The translations under genes were made by a program, and so were the position numbers. This document shows, one piece after another, positions 1-9,246 of a stretch of DNA of 64,000 bases. The notes under the pieces were generated by a model, which was not told the DNA's origin, did not search any database, and saw only the letters and a program-made list of their open reading frames with translations. Source of the DNA: Achromobacter spanius (GTDB taxonomy: Bacteria; Pseudomonadota; Gammaproteobacteria; Burkholderiales; Burkholderiaceae_B). Positions within the stretch are counted from its first letter, which is position 1. Every line of letters starts with the position of its first letter. Where the stretch lies: contig NZ_CP025030.1 of the NCBI RefSeq assembly GCF_002812705.1, forward strand, positions 2,976,001 to 3,040,000, read 5' to 3'.

Positions 1-553
1 CGCGGGCGCGCAGCGGCCCAACCGCACGCAGCGCGTGGCGCTGATCGGGCTGCGTGGCGCGGGCAAGTCCACCCTGGGCCAGATGCTGGCCGACGATCTG
101 GGCTACCCCTTTGTCGAACTCAACCGCGAGATCGAGCGCGTGGCGGGGTGCAGCATCCTGGAAATCCATAATCTGTATGGCCCCAACGCGTATCGCCGCT
201 ACGAACGGCGGGCGCTGGAAGAAGCGGTGCAGATCTACCCGGAAATGGTGCTGGCCACCCCCGGCGGGCTGGTGTCCGAACCCGCCACGCTGAACCTGCT
301 GCTGGCGCACTGCTACACGGTATGGCTGCGCGCCACGCCCGAAGAGCACATGGGCCGCGTCATGGCGCAGGGCGATTTCCGCCCCATGTCGGGCAATAAC
401 GAAGCCATGGCCGACCTGAAGCGCATCCTGGCCGGGCGCGAGGCTTTCTACGAGAAGGCTGACCTGACCTGGGTCACCAGCAACCTGGAAGTGCAGGAAA
501 GCTTTGCCGGCCTGCGCACCCAGGTTCGCAAAGCCTGCGGCCTGCCGCTATAA
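1..553 (+). CDS. boxR: BoxR-type benzoyl-CoA-responsive repressor, C-terminal part (cut by window edge)
   Basis: The reading frame is already open at base 2, so the N-terminus lies outside the window. What remains is a shikimate-kinase-like domain beginning with a P-loop (GLRGAGKST, bases 50-76). BoxR/BzdR repressors carry an N-terminal XRE helix-turn-helix and a C-terminal shikimate-kinase-like domain that senses benzoyl-CoA; the helix-turn-helix would be upstream of the window. The call rests mainly on context: boxC, boxB and boxA follow directly on the same strand. A genuine shikimate kinase is the alternative, but such a gene heading a box cluster is the recognised BoxR arrangement. Its stop codon is 4 bp before a TGCA-N6-TGCA motif. 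Confidence 0.85.
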   Translation, partial: AGAQRPNRTQRVALIGLRGAGKSTLGQMLADDLGYPFVELNREIERVAGCSILEIHNLYGPNAYRRYERRALEEAVQIYPEMVLATPGGLVSEPATLNLLLAHCYTVWLRATPEEHMGRVMAQGDFRPMSGNNEAMADLKRILAGREAFYEKADLTWVTSNLEVQESFAGLRTQVRKACGLPL

Positions 554-556
554 AAC

Positions 557-629
557 TGCACTTTTCTGCATGTCTTGCTTGACGTGTCTTTTTGCCTGAA
601 CTAATCTGCACAATAATTCATGTGATGCA
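557..629. promoter_or_regulatory. Candidate BoxR operator upstream of boxC
   Basis: TGCA occurs at 557-560 and 567-570, giving TGCA-N6-TGCA. Two further TGCA tetrads occur at 607-610 and 626-629. BzdR/BoxR-family repressors are known to recognise TGCA-containing repeats of this form. The stretch 554-670 between boxR and boxC is more AT-rich than its surroundings and is the obvious boxCBA promoter region. No clean -35/-10 pair could be assigned. Confidence 0.55.
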
Positions 630-670
630 GTATTTTTCCTGTCCAGGCAGGGCGTACGAGGAGACACACG

Positions 671-2407
671 ATGAGCAGCACCGCAAATGGGGCGGAATCC
701 CGGCTTGAAGTTCGGCCGGAATCCCGGCCTGAATCTTTGGCAGAAGCCCGCGTCGATTTCCGCACCCAACCCGGCCAATACCGCCATTGGCGCCTGTCGT
801 TCGACGGCCCCGTCGCCACCCTGGCCATGGATGTGGCCGAAGACGGCGGCCTGCGCCCCGGCTACAAGCTCAAGCTGAATTCCTACGACCTGGGCGTAGA
901 CATTGAATTGCACGACGCCCTGCAACGCATCCGCTTCGAACACCCCGAAGTGAAAAGCGTGGTCGTCACCAGCATGAAAGACCGCATCTTCTGTTCGGGC
1001 GCCAACATCTTCATGCTGGGCTTGTCGTCGCACGCCTGGAAGGTGAACTTCTGCAAGTTCACCAACGAAACCCGCAACGGCATCGAAGATTCCAGCCGTC
1101 ATAGCGGTCTGAAATTCATCGCCGCGCTGAACGGCGCCTGCGCCGGGGGCGGGTACGAGCTGGCCTTGGCCTGCGACGAAATCTTGCTGGTGGACGACCG
1201 CTCGTCCTCGGTGGCGCTGCCCGAGGTGCCGCTCTTGGGCGTGCTGCCCGGCACAGGCGGGCTGACGCGCGTGACCGACAAGCGGCGCGTGCGCCACGAC
1301 CATGCAGATATCTTCTGCACGCTGGTCGAAGGCGTGCGCGGCCAGCGTGCCAAGGACTGGCGGCTGGTGGACGACGTGGTCAAGCCCGCGCGTTTTGAAG
1401 AGGCGGTGCGTGAACGGGCGATGGCGCTGGCGGAAAGCAGCGACCGCCAGGGGACTGAGCCCGGCATTGCGCTGACGCCGATCGAACGCACTGAAGGCGC
1501 GGACCATTTGTCGTACCGCTACGTGGATATCCAGGTTGACCGCGACAAGCGCCTGGCAACCTGGACCGTGCGCGCTCCGGAAGGCGAGGTGCCATCCGAA
1601 CTGGCTGACATCATGGCCGCGGGCGCCGCATGGTGGCCCTTGCAGATGGCGCGTGAACTGGACGACGCCATCTTGACGATGCGCACCAACGAGCTGGACA
1701 TCGGCACCTGGATCTTCAAGACCGAAGGCGACGCCGCTGCCGTGTTGGCCGCCGACGCCACGCTGCAACGGCACGCGGGCCACTGGTTCGTGCGTGAAAC
1801 GGCCGGCATGCTGCGCCGCACGCTGGCGCGCCTGGACGTTACCTCGCGCAGCCTGTTCGCGCTGATCGAACCCGGCTCCTGCTTTGTGGGCACCTTGCTG
1901 GAACTGGCGCTGGCCGCCGACCGTAGCTACATGCTGGATAGCGAGGCGGATGCCGGTGCCGACGTTGATGAACCTGCCGCGCAGATCGTCGTGGGCGAAC
2001 GCAACTTCGGCGCCTATCCGATGGTGAACGGGCAAAGCCGCTTGCAGCGCCGCTTCTATGAAGAAATCGAGCCGCTGGAAGCCGTGCGCGCCCGCGCCGG
2101 GCAAGCCCTGTCGGCCGTCGACGCGCTGAACCTGGGCCTGGTGACCTACGCGCCCGACAGCATCGACTGGGACGACGAGGTGCGGATGATGCTTGAGGAA
2201 CGCCGCGCGCTCTCGCCCGACGCCTTGACCGGGCTGGAAGCCAACCTGCGCTTTGGAGGCAAAGAGACGATGGAAACCCGCATCTTCGGGCGCCTGACGG
2301 CCTGGCAGAACTGGATCTTCAACCGCCCCAACGCGGCCGGCGACAAGGGCGCGCTAAAGCTCTACGGCAAGGGCGAGCAGGCCGCGTTCGACTGGAAGCG
2401 GGTCTGA
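671..2407 (+). CDS. boxC: 2,3-epoxybenzoyl-CoA dihydrolase (BoxC)
   Basis: BoxC belongs to the crotonase superfamily and opens the ring of 2,3-epoxybenzoyl-CoA, releasing formate and giving 3,4-dehydroadipyl-CoA semialdehyde. The 578-residue protein has a crotonase core with the oxyanion-hole region ALNGACAGGGYELALA. The start at 671 follows GAGGAGA. The N-terminus holds an imperfect 24-bp in-frame duplication (693-709 against 717-733), giving ESRLEVRP/ESRPESLA before the conserved sequence begins around residue 25. boxB follows after an 86-bp gap filled with 13-bp repeats. Gene order and length fit BoxC well. Confidence 0.93.
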   Translation: MSSTANGAESRLEVRPESRPESLAEARVDFRTQPGQYRHWRLSFDGPVATLAMDVAEDGGLRPGYKLKLNSYDLGVDIELHDALQRIRFEHPEVKSVVVTSMKDRIFCSGANIFMLGLSSHAWKVNFCKFTNETRNGIEDSSRHSGLKFIAALNGACAGGGYELALACDEILLVDDRSSSVALPEVPLLGVLPGTGGLTRVTDKRRVRHDHADIFCTLVEGVRGQRAKDWRLVDDVVKPARFEEAVRERAMALAESSDRQGTEPGIALTPIERTEGADHLSYRYVDIQVDRDKRLATWTVRAPEGEVPSELADIMAAGAAWWPLQMARELDDAILTMRTNELDIGTWIFKTEGDAAAVLAADATLQRHAGHWFVRETAGMLRRTLARLDVTSRSLFALIEPGSCFVGTLLELALAADRSYMLDSEADAGADVDEPAAQIVVGERNFGAYPMVNGQSRLQRRFYEEIEPLEAVRARAGQALSAVDALNLGLVTYAPDSIDWDDEVRMMLEERRALSPDALTGLEANLRFGGKETMETRIFGRLTAWQNWIFNRPNAAGDKGALKLYGKGEQAAFDWKRV

Positions 2408-2414
2408 AAATCGG

Positions 2415-2466
2415 TCATAGAAGCCGGTCTTAGAAGCCGGCCATGGAAGCCGGTCTTCGACGCCGA
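2415..2466. repeat. Four tandem 13-bp repeats between boxC and boxB
   Basis: Units start at 2415, 2428, 2441 and 2454. The first three share the core GAAGCCGG and the fourth is degenerate. The array fills most of the boxC-boxB spacer and ends 15 bp before the boxB Shine-Dalgarno sequence. The period of 13 is out of reading frame, so the array is not a leftover coding repeat. Compare the 13-bp array at 30418-30469. Confidence 0.8.
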
Positions 2467-2493
2467 GCCGGAAAACAAACAAGGAGCGAGACA

Positions 2494-3921
2494 ATGTCTG
2501 GAATCAACTACACCGATAAGATCCCCAATAACGTCAACCTGTCCGGCGATCGCACCTTGCAACGCGCGCTGGAACATTGGCAGCCCAACTACCTGCAATG
2601 GTGGCAAGACATGGGGCCTGACGGCTCGCATGGCTTCGACGTCTACCTGCGCACGGCAGTCAGCGTGGAACCCGATGGCTGGGCCAACTTCGACCACGTG
2701 CGCATGCCGGATTACCGTTGGGGCATCTTCCTGGCGCCGCAGGACGGCCAGCGCAAGATCCACTTCGGCGAAAACATCGGCCGCGACGTGTGGCAGGATG
2801 TGCCGGGCGAACACCGCGCCAATCTGCGCCGCATCATCGTGACGCAGGGCGACACCGAACCCGCATCGATCGAACAGCAACGCCACCTGGGCCTGACCGC
2901 GCCGTCGCAGTACGACCTGCGCAACCTGTTCCAGATCAACGTTGAAGAAGGCCGCCACCTGTGGGCCATGGTGTATTTGCTGCATCGCTACTTCGGCCGC
3001 GATGGCCGCGAAGAGGCCGACGCGCTGTTGCAGCGCACGTCGGGCGATGCCGACAACCCGCGCATCCTGGGTGCCTTCAACGAGAAGACGCCCGACTGGC
3101 TGGCCTTCTACATGTTTACCTACTTCACCGACCGCGACGGCAAGTTCCAGTTGTGCGCGTTGGCAGAGTCCAGCTTCGACCCGCTGGCGCGCACCACCAA
3201 GTTCATGCTGACCGAAGAAGCGCACCACATGTTCGTGGGCGAATCCGGTATCTCGCGCGTGATCCAGCGCACCTGCGAAGTGATGAACCAGTTGAAGACC
3301 GACGATCCGCAAAGCGTGCGCGCGGCCGGCGTGATTGATCTGCCCACCATCCAGCGCTATTTGAATTTCCACTACAGCGTCACCATCGACCTGTTCGGCG
3401 CGGATCAGTCGTCGAACGCGGCCATCTTCTATGGCTCGGGCTTGAAGGGCCGCTATGAAGAGTCCAAGCGCACCGACGACCACCAGTTGAAGAACGACAC
3501 CTATCGCGTGCTGACCGTGAACAACGGCAAGCTGAACGAGGTGGAAGTGCCCATGCTGAACGCCCTGAACGAAGTGCTGCGCGATGACTTCATCCGCGAT
3601 TCGGTGGCGGGTATTGGCCGCTGGAACAAGGTCATCGAAAAAAGTGGTATTCCGTTCCGCCTGCAGGTGCCGCACAAGGCGTTCAACCGGCAGATCGGCA
3701 CGCTGGCCGGGATCCGCATGTCGCCCGAAGGCGAGATCGTGTCCGAAGCGCAATGGCAGGCCAACAGCCACAAGTGGCTGCCCACGCCTGAAGACCGCGC
3801 GTTTGTCGCGTCGCTGATGGGGCGGGTGACGGAACCCGGCAAGTTCGCCAATTGGATCGCGCCGCCCGTCATGGGCGTCAACCGCCAGCCAGTGAACTTC
3901 GATTACGTCCGTTTCAACTGA
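2494..3921 (+). CDS. boxB: Benzoyl-CoA 2,3-epoxidase, oxygenase subunit (BoxB)
   Basis: BoxB is the di-iron oxygenase that epoxidises benzoyl-CoA with electrons from BoxA. The start at 2494 has a strong AAGGAG sequence at 2481-2486 and gives 475 residues. The di-iron ligand motifs are visible: EEGRH at about residues 151-155 and EEAHH at about 241-245, close to the positions known for Azoarcus BoxB. The gene lies between boxC and boxA on the same strand, so the three enzymes are probably co-transcribed. Confidence 0.95.
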   Translation: MSGINYTDKIPNNVNLSGDRTLQRALEHWQPNYLQWWQDMGPDGSHGFDVYLRTAVSVEPDGWANFDHVRMPDYRWGIFLAPQDGQRKIHFGENIGRDVWQDVPGEHRANLRRIIVTQGDTEPASIEQQRHLGLTAPSQYDLRNLFQINVEEGRHLWAMVYLLHRYFGRDGREEADALLQRTSGDADNPRILGAFNEKTPDWLAFYMFTYFTDRDGKFQLCALAESSFDPLARTTKFMLTEEAHHMFVGESGISRVIQRTCEVMNQLKTDDPQSVRAAGVIDLPTIQRYLNFHYSVTIDLFGADQSSNAAIFYGSGLKGRYEESKRTDDHQLKNDTYRVLTVNNGKLNEVEVPMLNALNEVLRDDFIRDSVAGIGRWNKVIEKSGIPFRLQVPHKAFNRQIGTLAGIRMSPEGEIVSEAQWQANSHKWLPTPEDRAFVASLMGRVTEPGKFANWIAPPVMGVNRQPVNFDYVRFN

Positions 3922-3974
3922 AGGCGACGGGGCGGCGCGCGCATGCCGCCCGCCCGCGCATTGGGAAGACCGCG

Positions 3975-5225
3975 ATGAACGCTCCCTTACCCGCACAGGT
4001 GCTCAAGCAGCACCTGATCGACCCCGAGATCTGTATCCGCTGCAACACGTGCGAAGAGACCTGTCCGGTTGACGCGATCACGCACGATTCCAACAACTAC
4101 GTGGTGGACCCTGACATCTGCAATGGCTGCATGGCCTGTGTGCCGCCGTGCCCAACGGGCTCGATCGACAACTGGCGGCTGATGGTGCGCAGCGAAGCGT
4201 ATTCGGTGCAAGAGCAATTGGGCTGGGAAGAGTTGCCCAAGGAAAAGGCGTTGCCGGTGGCGGATGAGGCTGTGGCGGCGGCGGCACCTTCGGATGACGT
4301 GTCCGAGGCGCTGGCGCAGCCTTCCGGGCAAGCGTCCTTCACGCTGCCGGGTGCCTCCGTGCCGCCATGGTCGGCCGCGCATCCCTACGTCAATCTTTAC
4401 ACGCACAAGGCGCCGATGACGGCCACCGTAGTCGGCAACTATCGCGTGACGGGCGCCGATACCGAAAGCGACATCCATCACATCGTGCTGGACTTCGGCG
4501 AGCTGCCGTTTCCCGTGTTGGAGGGTCAGTCCATCGGCATCCTGCCCCCCGGCGTGGACGCCCAAGGCCGGCCGCATCATGCGCGCCAGTATTCGTTGGC
4601 CAGTCCGCGCGACGGCGAACGCGCGGGCTACAACAACCTGTCGCTGACAGTAAAGCGCGTGACCGAGGACCACGGCGGCGTGGCGGCACATGGGGTGTGT
4701 TCGAACTATTTGTGCGATCTGGCCAAGAACGACACGGTGCAGGTCATAGGCCCCTTCGGCCATACCTTCTTGATGCCGAACCACCCGCGCGCGAACCTGA
4801 TCATGATCTGCACGGGCACGGGTTCCGCGCCGATGCGCGCGATGACCGAGCGCTACCGGCGGCGTATCGATACGGGTGAAAACGGCAAGCTGATGCTGTT
4901 CTTCGGCGCGCGCACCGAACGCGAACTGCCGTATTTCGGACCGCTGATGAAGCTGCCGCGCGACTTCATCGACATCAATCTGGCGCTGTCGCGCGAGCCC
5001 GGCCAGCCCAAGCGCTATGTGCAGGATTTGATCCGCGATCGGGCTGGGCAAGTGCGCGATCTGCTGGCCGATCGCAACACCTGCATCTATGTGTGCGGGC
5101 TGAAAGGCATGGAAGTCGGCGTGCTGGACGCCTTGCGTGATGTGACGATGCAGGCGGGGCAGGATTGGTCTATCCTGCACGATGTGCTGCGCCGCGAAGG
5201 GCGCCTGCATTTCGAGACCTATTAG
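3975..5225 (+). CDS. boxA: Benzoyl-CoA 2,3-epoxidase, reductase subunit (BoxA)
   Basis: BoxA passes electrons from NADPH through FAD and iron-sulfur clusters to BoxB. The 416-residue protein begins with two [4Fe-4S] ferredoxin motifs ([12 protein letters not shown] and [12 protein letters not shown]). An Ala/Pro-rich linker follows at about residues 90-130, then a ferredoxin-NADP reductase module with RQYSLASP (flavin) and GTGSAPMR (nucleotide), and CGLKGME near the end. The start at 3975 was chosen because the ferredoxin domain begins shortly after it. A strong terminator follows. Confidence 0.95.
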   Translation: MNAPLPAQVLKQHLIDPEICIRCNTCEETCPVDAITHDSNNYVVDPDICNGCMACVPPCPTGSIDNWRLMVRSEAYSVQEQLGWEELPKEKALPVADEAVAAAAPSDDVSEALAQPSGQASFTLPGASVPPWSAAHPYVNLYTHKAPMTATVVGNYRVTGADTESDIHHIVLDFGELPFPVLEGQSIGILPPGVDAQGRPHHARQYSLASPRDGERAGYNNLSLTVKRVTEDHGGVAAHGVCSNYLCDLAKNDTVQVIGPFGHTFLMPNHPRANLIMICTGTGSAPMRAMTERYRRRIDTGENGKLMLFFGARTERELPYFGPLMKLPRDFIDINLALSREPGQPKRYVQDLIRDRAGQVRDLLADRNTCIYVCGLKGMEVGVLDALRDVTMQAGQDWSILHDVLRREGRLHFETY

Positions 5226-5257
5226 CGTCATTCACAAGCGTGACATACGTGAAAAGC

Positions 5258-5288
5258 ACGGCGCGCCTTGAGCGCGCCGTTTGTTTTT
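5258..5288 (+). terminator. Rho-independent terminator after boxA
   Basis: A 9-bp GC-rich stem (5258-5266 pairing with 5272-5280) with a 5-base loop is followed by TTTGTTTTT. It should end most boxCBA transcripts, so the MaoC gene 17 bp further on probably depends on readthrough or its own promoter. Confidence 0.85.
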
Positions 5289-5305
5289 CCGGGGGGAAAA
5301 AATAA

Positions 5306-5749
5306 ATGAAGTTCGCTGAATTCAAAGACGGCATGTTGATCAAGGCCGGTCCGGTCACCATCACGGAAGCCGAGATCCTGGAGTTCGCCCGCAAGTTCGA
5401 CCCGCAGTGGTTCCACACCGACCCGCAACGCGCGGCGGAAGGCCGCTGGGGCGGGCTGATCGCCAGCGGGTGGCATACGTGCGCGCTGGCCATGCGCATG
5501 GCGGTGGATGCCGCGCTGCATGATTCGGAGTCGTTCGGGTCGCCTGGGTTGGGGGAAGTGCGCTGGCGGACTCCGGTGCGCCCGGGCGATACCTTGCGTT
5601 TGGAGGCGCGTGTGCAAGGCGCGAGAACGTCGTCGTCACGCCCGGATCTGGGGATTATCACGTGGTCTTGGACGGTGATCAATCAGCACGACGAAGGCGT
5701 GCTGGAAATGGACGCGACGAGTTTGTTTGATCTGTCGGGGGAGAATTAA
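5306..5749 (+). CDS. MaoC-like (R)-hydratase / hot-dog dehydratase
   Basis: This 147-residue single hot-dog protein resembles (R)-specific enoyl-CoA hydratases. The catalytic-region motif FDPQWFHTD (about residues 31-39) and the following GGLIASGWHT are typical of the MaoC family. A GGGGGG stretch lies about 9 bp before the ATG. Lying just after boxA it could serve a later CoA-thioester step, but many MaoC proteins have unrelated substrates and the terminator weakens the operon argument. The substrate is unknown. Confidence 0.8.
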   Translation: MKFAEFKDGMLIKAGPVTITEAEILEFARKFDPQWFHTDPQRAAEGRWGGLIASGWHTCALAMRMAVDAALHDSESFGSPGLGEVRWRTPVRPGDTLRLEARVQGARTSSSRPDLGIITWSWTVINQHDEGVLEMDATSLFDLSGEN

Positions 5750-5764
5750 GGGGGGGATGTGGTG

Positions 5765-5998
5765 TGATGGGTTTGCGCGATGGAGGCTGCGCGTTTGGCG
5801 GATGCATCGCGCGCCACACCCATCCTACGGGCTTGCGGTGGATGATGGGTTTGCGCGGTGGCGGCTGCGTGTTTGGTGGATGCATCGCGCGCTGCACCCA
5901 TCCTACGGGCTTGCGGTGATTGATGAGTTTGCGCTTTTGGCTGGCGCATCGCGCGCCGCACCGCGTTGTAGGATGGGTGCGGCGCGGGGATGTCGGGG
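5765..5998. repeat. Intergenic 78-bp tandem repeat, REP-like
   Basis: Between the MaoC gene and gcdH, about 350 bp contain no credible gene. Copies begin at 5765, 5843 and 5921, a period of 78 bp. The first two are nearly identical and the third is degraded. Each full copy contains CACCCATCCTACGGGC and GCATCGCGCGC; the third runs into the inverted form TAGGATGGGTG at 5970-5980. CCCATCCTAC/GTAGGATGGG is a core of dispersed proteobacterial intergenic repeats. Related copies occur at 45167-45210. Short open frames here are repeat artefacts. Confidence 0.75.
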
Positions 5999-6045
5999 CA
6001 AGGACCCTGTCGTATAGCGCGCGTAACCCATCACGGTGCCACCCA

Positions 6046-6082
6046 AAAAAAATCCCGCCTTCATCGCGAAGGCGGGATTTTC
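6046..6082 (-). terminator. Terminator downstream of gcdH
   Basis: A 14-bp stem (6050-6063 pairing with 6069-6082) with loop ATCGC is flanked on the left by a run of A, which reads as a U-tract on the minus strand. It lies 20 bp past the gcdH stop codon. A shorter T-run on the right could let it work in both directions. Confidence 0.85.
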
Positions 6083-6101
6083 ATTCAAGCCTGACAAGCG
6101 A

Positions 6102-7295
6102 TCAATAGAACGCCTGGATGCCCGTTTGGGCGCGGCCCAGGATCAGGGCGTGCACGTCGTGGGTGCCTTCGTAGGTGTTGACCACTTCCAGGTTCACCAA
6201 ATGGCGGGCCACGCCGAATTCGTCCGAAATGCCGTTGCCGCCGAGCATGTCGCGCGCCAGGCGGGCGATGTCCAGGGCCTTGCCGCAGGAATTGCGCTTC
6301 ATGATGGACGTAATTTCGACGGCGGCGGTGCCTTCGTCCTTCATGCGGCCCAAACGCAGGCAGCCTTGCAGGGCCAGCGTGATTTCGGTTTGCATGTCGG
6401 CCAGCTTCTTCTGGATCAGCTGGTTGGCGGCGAGCGGGCGGCCGAATTGCTTGCGGTCCAGCGTGTACTGGCGAGCCGTGTGCCAGCAGGCTTCAGCGGC
6501 GCCGACGGCACCCCAGGCGATGCCGTAGCGGGCGGAATTCAAGCACGTGAACGGACCCTTCAGGCCGGACACGCCGGGCATCATCTGGTCTTCGGACACT
6601 TCCACTTCGTCCATGACGATTTCGCCGGTGATCGACGCGCGCAGGCCGACCTTGCCGTGGATGGCCGGGGCCGACAGGCCCTTCATGCCCTTGTCCAGAA
6701 TGAAGCCGCGGATCTTGCCGTCGAAGTCGCCGCCGACGCACTTGGCCCACACCACGAACACGTCCGCGATCGGCGAATTCGTGATCCACATCTTGTTGCC
6801 GGAAACCTTGTAGCCGTCGGACGTCTTGACGGCGCGGGTTTCCATGCCGCCGGGGTCGGAACCGTGGTTGGGTTCGGTCAGGCCGAAGCAGCCGATCCAC
6901 TCGCCGCGCGCCAGCTTGGGCAGGTACTTCTTCTTTTGCGCTTCGCTGCCGAATTCGTTGATCGGCACCATTACCAGCGACGACTGCACGCTCATCATCG
7001 AGCGGTAGCCGGAGTCGATGCGTTCGACTTCGCGGGCGATCAGGCCGTAGCTGACGTAGTTCATGCCAGCGCCGCCGTATTCTTCAGGAATGGTGGCGCC
7101 CAACAGGCCCAGTTCACCCATTTCCGAGAAGATTTCCGGATCGGTTTTCTCGTTGCGGAAGGCGTTCAGCACGCGGGGGGCAAGCTTGTCCTGCGAATAG
7201 GCATAGGCGGCGTCGCGCACCATGCGTTCTTCTTCGGTCAGTTGCTGGTCCAGCAACAGGGGATCTTGCCATTGAAAAGAAGGATTCGAGGACAT
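6102..7295 (-). CDS. gcdH: Glutaryl-CoA dehydrogenase
   Basis: This FAD acyl-CoA dehydrogenase oxidises and decarboxylates glutaryl-CoA to crotonyl-CoA in lysine, tryptophan and aromatic catabolism. The 397-residue length is normal. The substrate/FAD region [21 protein letters not shown] and the C-terminal [17 protein letters not shown] are hallmarks of the family, with the catalytic base at about Glu376. The start at 7295 precedes the usual N-terminus ([13 protein letters not shown]). The neighbour upstream on the same strand is a ThDP enzyme, 132 bp away. A promoter probably lies in the AT-rich stretch 7300-7360. Confidence 0.95.
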   Translation of the reverse strand: MSSNPSFQWQDPLLLDQQLTEEERMVRDAAYAYSQDKLAPRVLNAFRNEKTDPEIFSEMGELGLLGATIPEEYGGAGMNYVSYGLIAREVERIDSGYRSMMSVQSSLVMVPINEFGSEAQKKKYLPKLARGEWIGCFGLTEPNHGSDPGGMETRAVKTSDGYKVSGNKMWITNSPIADVFVVWAKCVGGDFDGKIRGFILDKGMKGLSAPAIHGKVGLRASITGEIVMDEVEVSEDQMMPGVSGLKGPFTCLNSARYGIAWGAVGAAEACWHTARQYTLDRKQFGRPLAANQLIQKKLADMQTEITLALQGCLRLGRMKDEGTAAVEITSIMKRNSCGKALDIARLARDMLGGNGISDEFGVARHLVNLEVVNTYEGTHDVHALILGRAQTGIQAFY

Positions 7296-7427
7296 GCTGG
7301 GTCTCCGCTATGGATCCGTATTCGGAATCTAGAAAGTTTAAACCTAAAATAATTCGGGCGGCAAGTTCGGGTTTCCGAGGGCGGCGCGCCTGGGCGCACC
7401 GCCGTGTTTGCCCGCCCGGTCGAGGGT

Positions 7428-9110
7428 TCAGTGCTGAGCTTTGAGCGCCGCGTCGCGGATCTTTTCCAAGGTCGTCGACGGGGTGATGGTTTCGGGGTCG
7501 ATGAAGCAATGCAGGATGGCCGGCTTGCCGCTGGCCAGGGCGCGTTCGAACGCCGGGCCGAACTGTTCGGTGGTCTCGACGCGTTCACCGTGGCCGCCGA
7601 AGGCGCGCGCGTAATCGGCAAAGTCCGGGTTCTTGAGTTCAGTCGCGGACACGCGGCCGGGGTAGTGCTTTTCCTGGTGCATGCGGATGGTGCCGTACAT
7701 GCCGTTGTCGACCAGCACCACCACGATGGGCAGGTCGTACTGGACGGCGGTGGCGAATTCCTGGCCGTGCATCAGGAAGCAGCCGTCGCCGGCAAAGCAG
7801 ACAACCGTCTTGTCAGGCCAGACGCGCTTGGCGCCCACTGCCGCGGGCAGGCCGTAACCCATCGAGCCCGACGTCGGCGCCAACTGCGTGCCAAAGCGCG
7901 TGAAGCGGTGGAAGCGATGCAGCCAGGTGGCGTAGTTGCCCGCGCCGTTGGTCATGATGGCGTCGGCCGGCAGCGTCTTTTCCAGATACGCCATAACCTG
8001 GCCCATTTGCAGCGCGCCCGGGGTCGTGACAGTTTCCGGGTCGCTCCACTTCAGGTACGACTCGCGCATGGCCTGCGTGCCTTCCGCCCACACGGGCTTG
8101 GCGGGCGCTTTCAGGCTGCCCAGCGACTCGGCGAACGCAGCGGGCGACGTATTGATGGCCAGCGTGGCGCGGTAGACGCGGCCCAGTTCGGCGGTGTCGG
8201 GATGCACGTGCACCAGCTTTTGCTTCGGGACCGGAATGTCCAGCAGCGTGTAGGCCTGGCTGGGGTTTTCGGACATGCGGCCGCCCACCAGCAGGATCAG
8301 GTCGGCATCGGCCACGCGCTTGAGCAAAGCCGGGTTGATGCCCAGGCCCACGTCGCCGATGAAGCAGGGGTGATCAGCCGGGAACAGCATCTGGCGGCGG
8401 AACGACACCGCCGTGGGCAGCGCATGGCGCTGCGCGAAATCAGCAAACTGCTGCACCGCGCGGGCGTCCCAGCGGGTGCCACCCAGGATGGCGACAGGGT
8501 TCTTGGCGTCGGCCAAGAGCTTTTCCAGGTCGGCCAACTGGCCGGCCGTGGGCGCGGATTCAATCAATTCGTAGCGCGGGGCGTCGGCCACCTTGGCCGC
8601 TTCCACCAGCATGTCTTCGGGCAGCGCGATCACGACGGGGCCGGGGCGGCCGGACGTGGCGATGTGGAACGCGCGCGAGATCAGTTCGGGAATGCGCTCG
8701 ACCTGATCGATCTCGGTGACCCACTTGGCCTGCGTGCCGAACACGGCGCGGTAGTCCATTTCCTGAAAGGCTTCGCGCTCGCGCATGCCACGTTCGATCT
8801 GGCCCACGAACAGAATCAGCGGCGTGGAATCCTGCTTGGCGATGTGCACGCCGGCCAGCGCGTTGGACGCGCCCGGGCCACGGGTGACCATGCAGATGCC
8901 GGGTTCACCGGTCAGCTTGCCGTGGGCGTCCGCCATCATGGCCGCGCCGCCTTCCTGGCGGCACACGGTAACTTTGATATCCGCGTCGTGCAGGCCGTCC
9001 AGCACCGCCAGATAGCTCTCGCCGGGAACGCAGAAAACGTGTTTGACGCCCTGGGCGACCAATTGGTCGACCAGAATGTGACCGCCAAGGCGGGAATCTT
9101 GCTGAGACAT
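7428..9110 (-). CDS. Thiamine diphosphate-dependent enzyme, acetolactate synthase-like
   Basis: This 560-residue protein has the three-domain ThDP decarboxylase/synthase layout. An N-terminal pyrimidine-binding domain carries the conserved Glu in VPGESY. A central Rossmann-like domain is followed by the C-terminal diphosphate-binding motif GDGCFLMHGQEFATA...NGMYGTIRMHQ. The start at 9110 (MSQQDSRLGG) was preferred over an upstream methionine because the family homology begins there. The family includes acetolactate synthase, benzoylformate decarboxylase and oxalyl-CoA decarboxylase. No regulatory subunit gene is adjacent, so a biosynthetic IlvB role is unlikely. It is divergent from a LysR gene that may control it. 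Confidence 0.8.
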   Translation of the reverse strand: MSQQDSRLGGHILVDQLVAQGVKHVFCVPGESYLAVLDGLHDADIKVTVCRQEGGAAMMADAHGKLTGEPGICMVTRGPGASNALAGVHIAKQDSTPLILFVGQIERGMREREAFQEMDYRAVFGTQAKWVTEIDQVERIPELISRAFHIATSGRPGPVVIALPEDMLVEAAKVADAPRYELIESAPTAGQLADLEKLLADAKNPVAILGGTRWDARAVQQFADFAQRHALPTAVSFRRQMLFPADHPCFIGDVGLGINPALLKRVADADLILLVGGRMSENPSQAYTLLDIPVPKQKLVHVHPDTAELGRVYRATLAINTSPAAFAESLGSLKAPAKPVWAEGTQAMRESYLKWSDPETVTTPGALQMGQVMAYLEKTLPADAIMTNGAGNYATWLHRFHRFTRFGTQLAPTSGSMGYGLPAAVGAKRVWPDKTVVCFAGDGCFLMHGQEFATAVQYDLPIVVVLVDNGMYGTIRMHQEKHYPGRVSATELKNPDFADYARAFGGHGERVETTEQFGPAFERALASGKPAILHCFIDPETITPSTTLEKIRDAALKAQH

Positions 9111-9172
9111 GGTGGGGTGTCGTGGTGAGCCGAGGATAAGACCTTTGAGGATATGTGCCCTGGCCGCACAAC

Positions 9173-9189
9173 GCAATTGATAAAATTGC
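9173..9189. promoter_or_regulatory. Inverted repeat in the divergent ThDP-enzyme/LysR promoter
   Basis: GCAATT (9173-9178) and AATTGC (9184-9189) form a perfect 6-bp inverted repeat with a 5-bp AT spacer. It lies in the 136-bp gap between the divergent genes. Such dyads are typical LysR operator cores, and divergent LysR genes usually control their neighbour. Confidence 0.45.
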
Positions 9190-9246
9190 ACAATCTATTG
9201 ATTCCCCGGCACGTAGTGCCCGTTGGCTTTCAGGCAGTTTTGCAAC

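Noticed and set aside
548..2104. Long minus-strand ORF opposite boxC
   Set aside because: High-GC shadow frame with His/Gln/Arg-rich composition and no recognisable domain; boxC is certain.
5727..6017. ORF over the 78-bp repeats
   Set aside because: Its sequence is only the repeat translated, and the copies diverge without regard to codon position.
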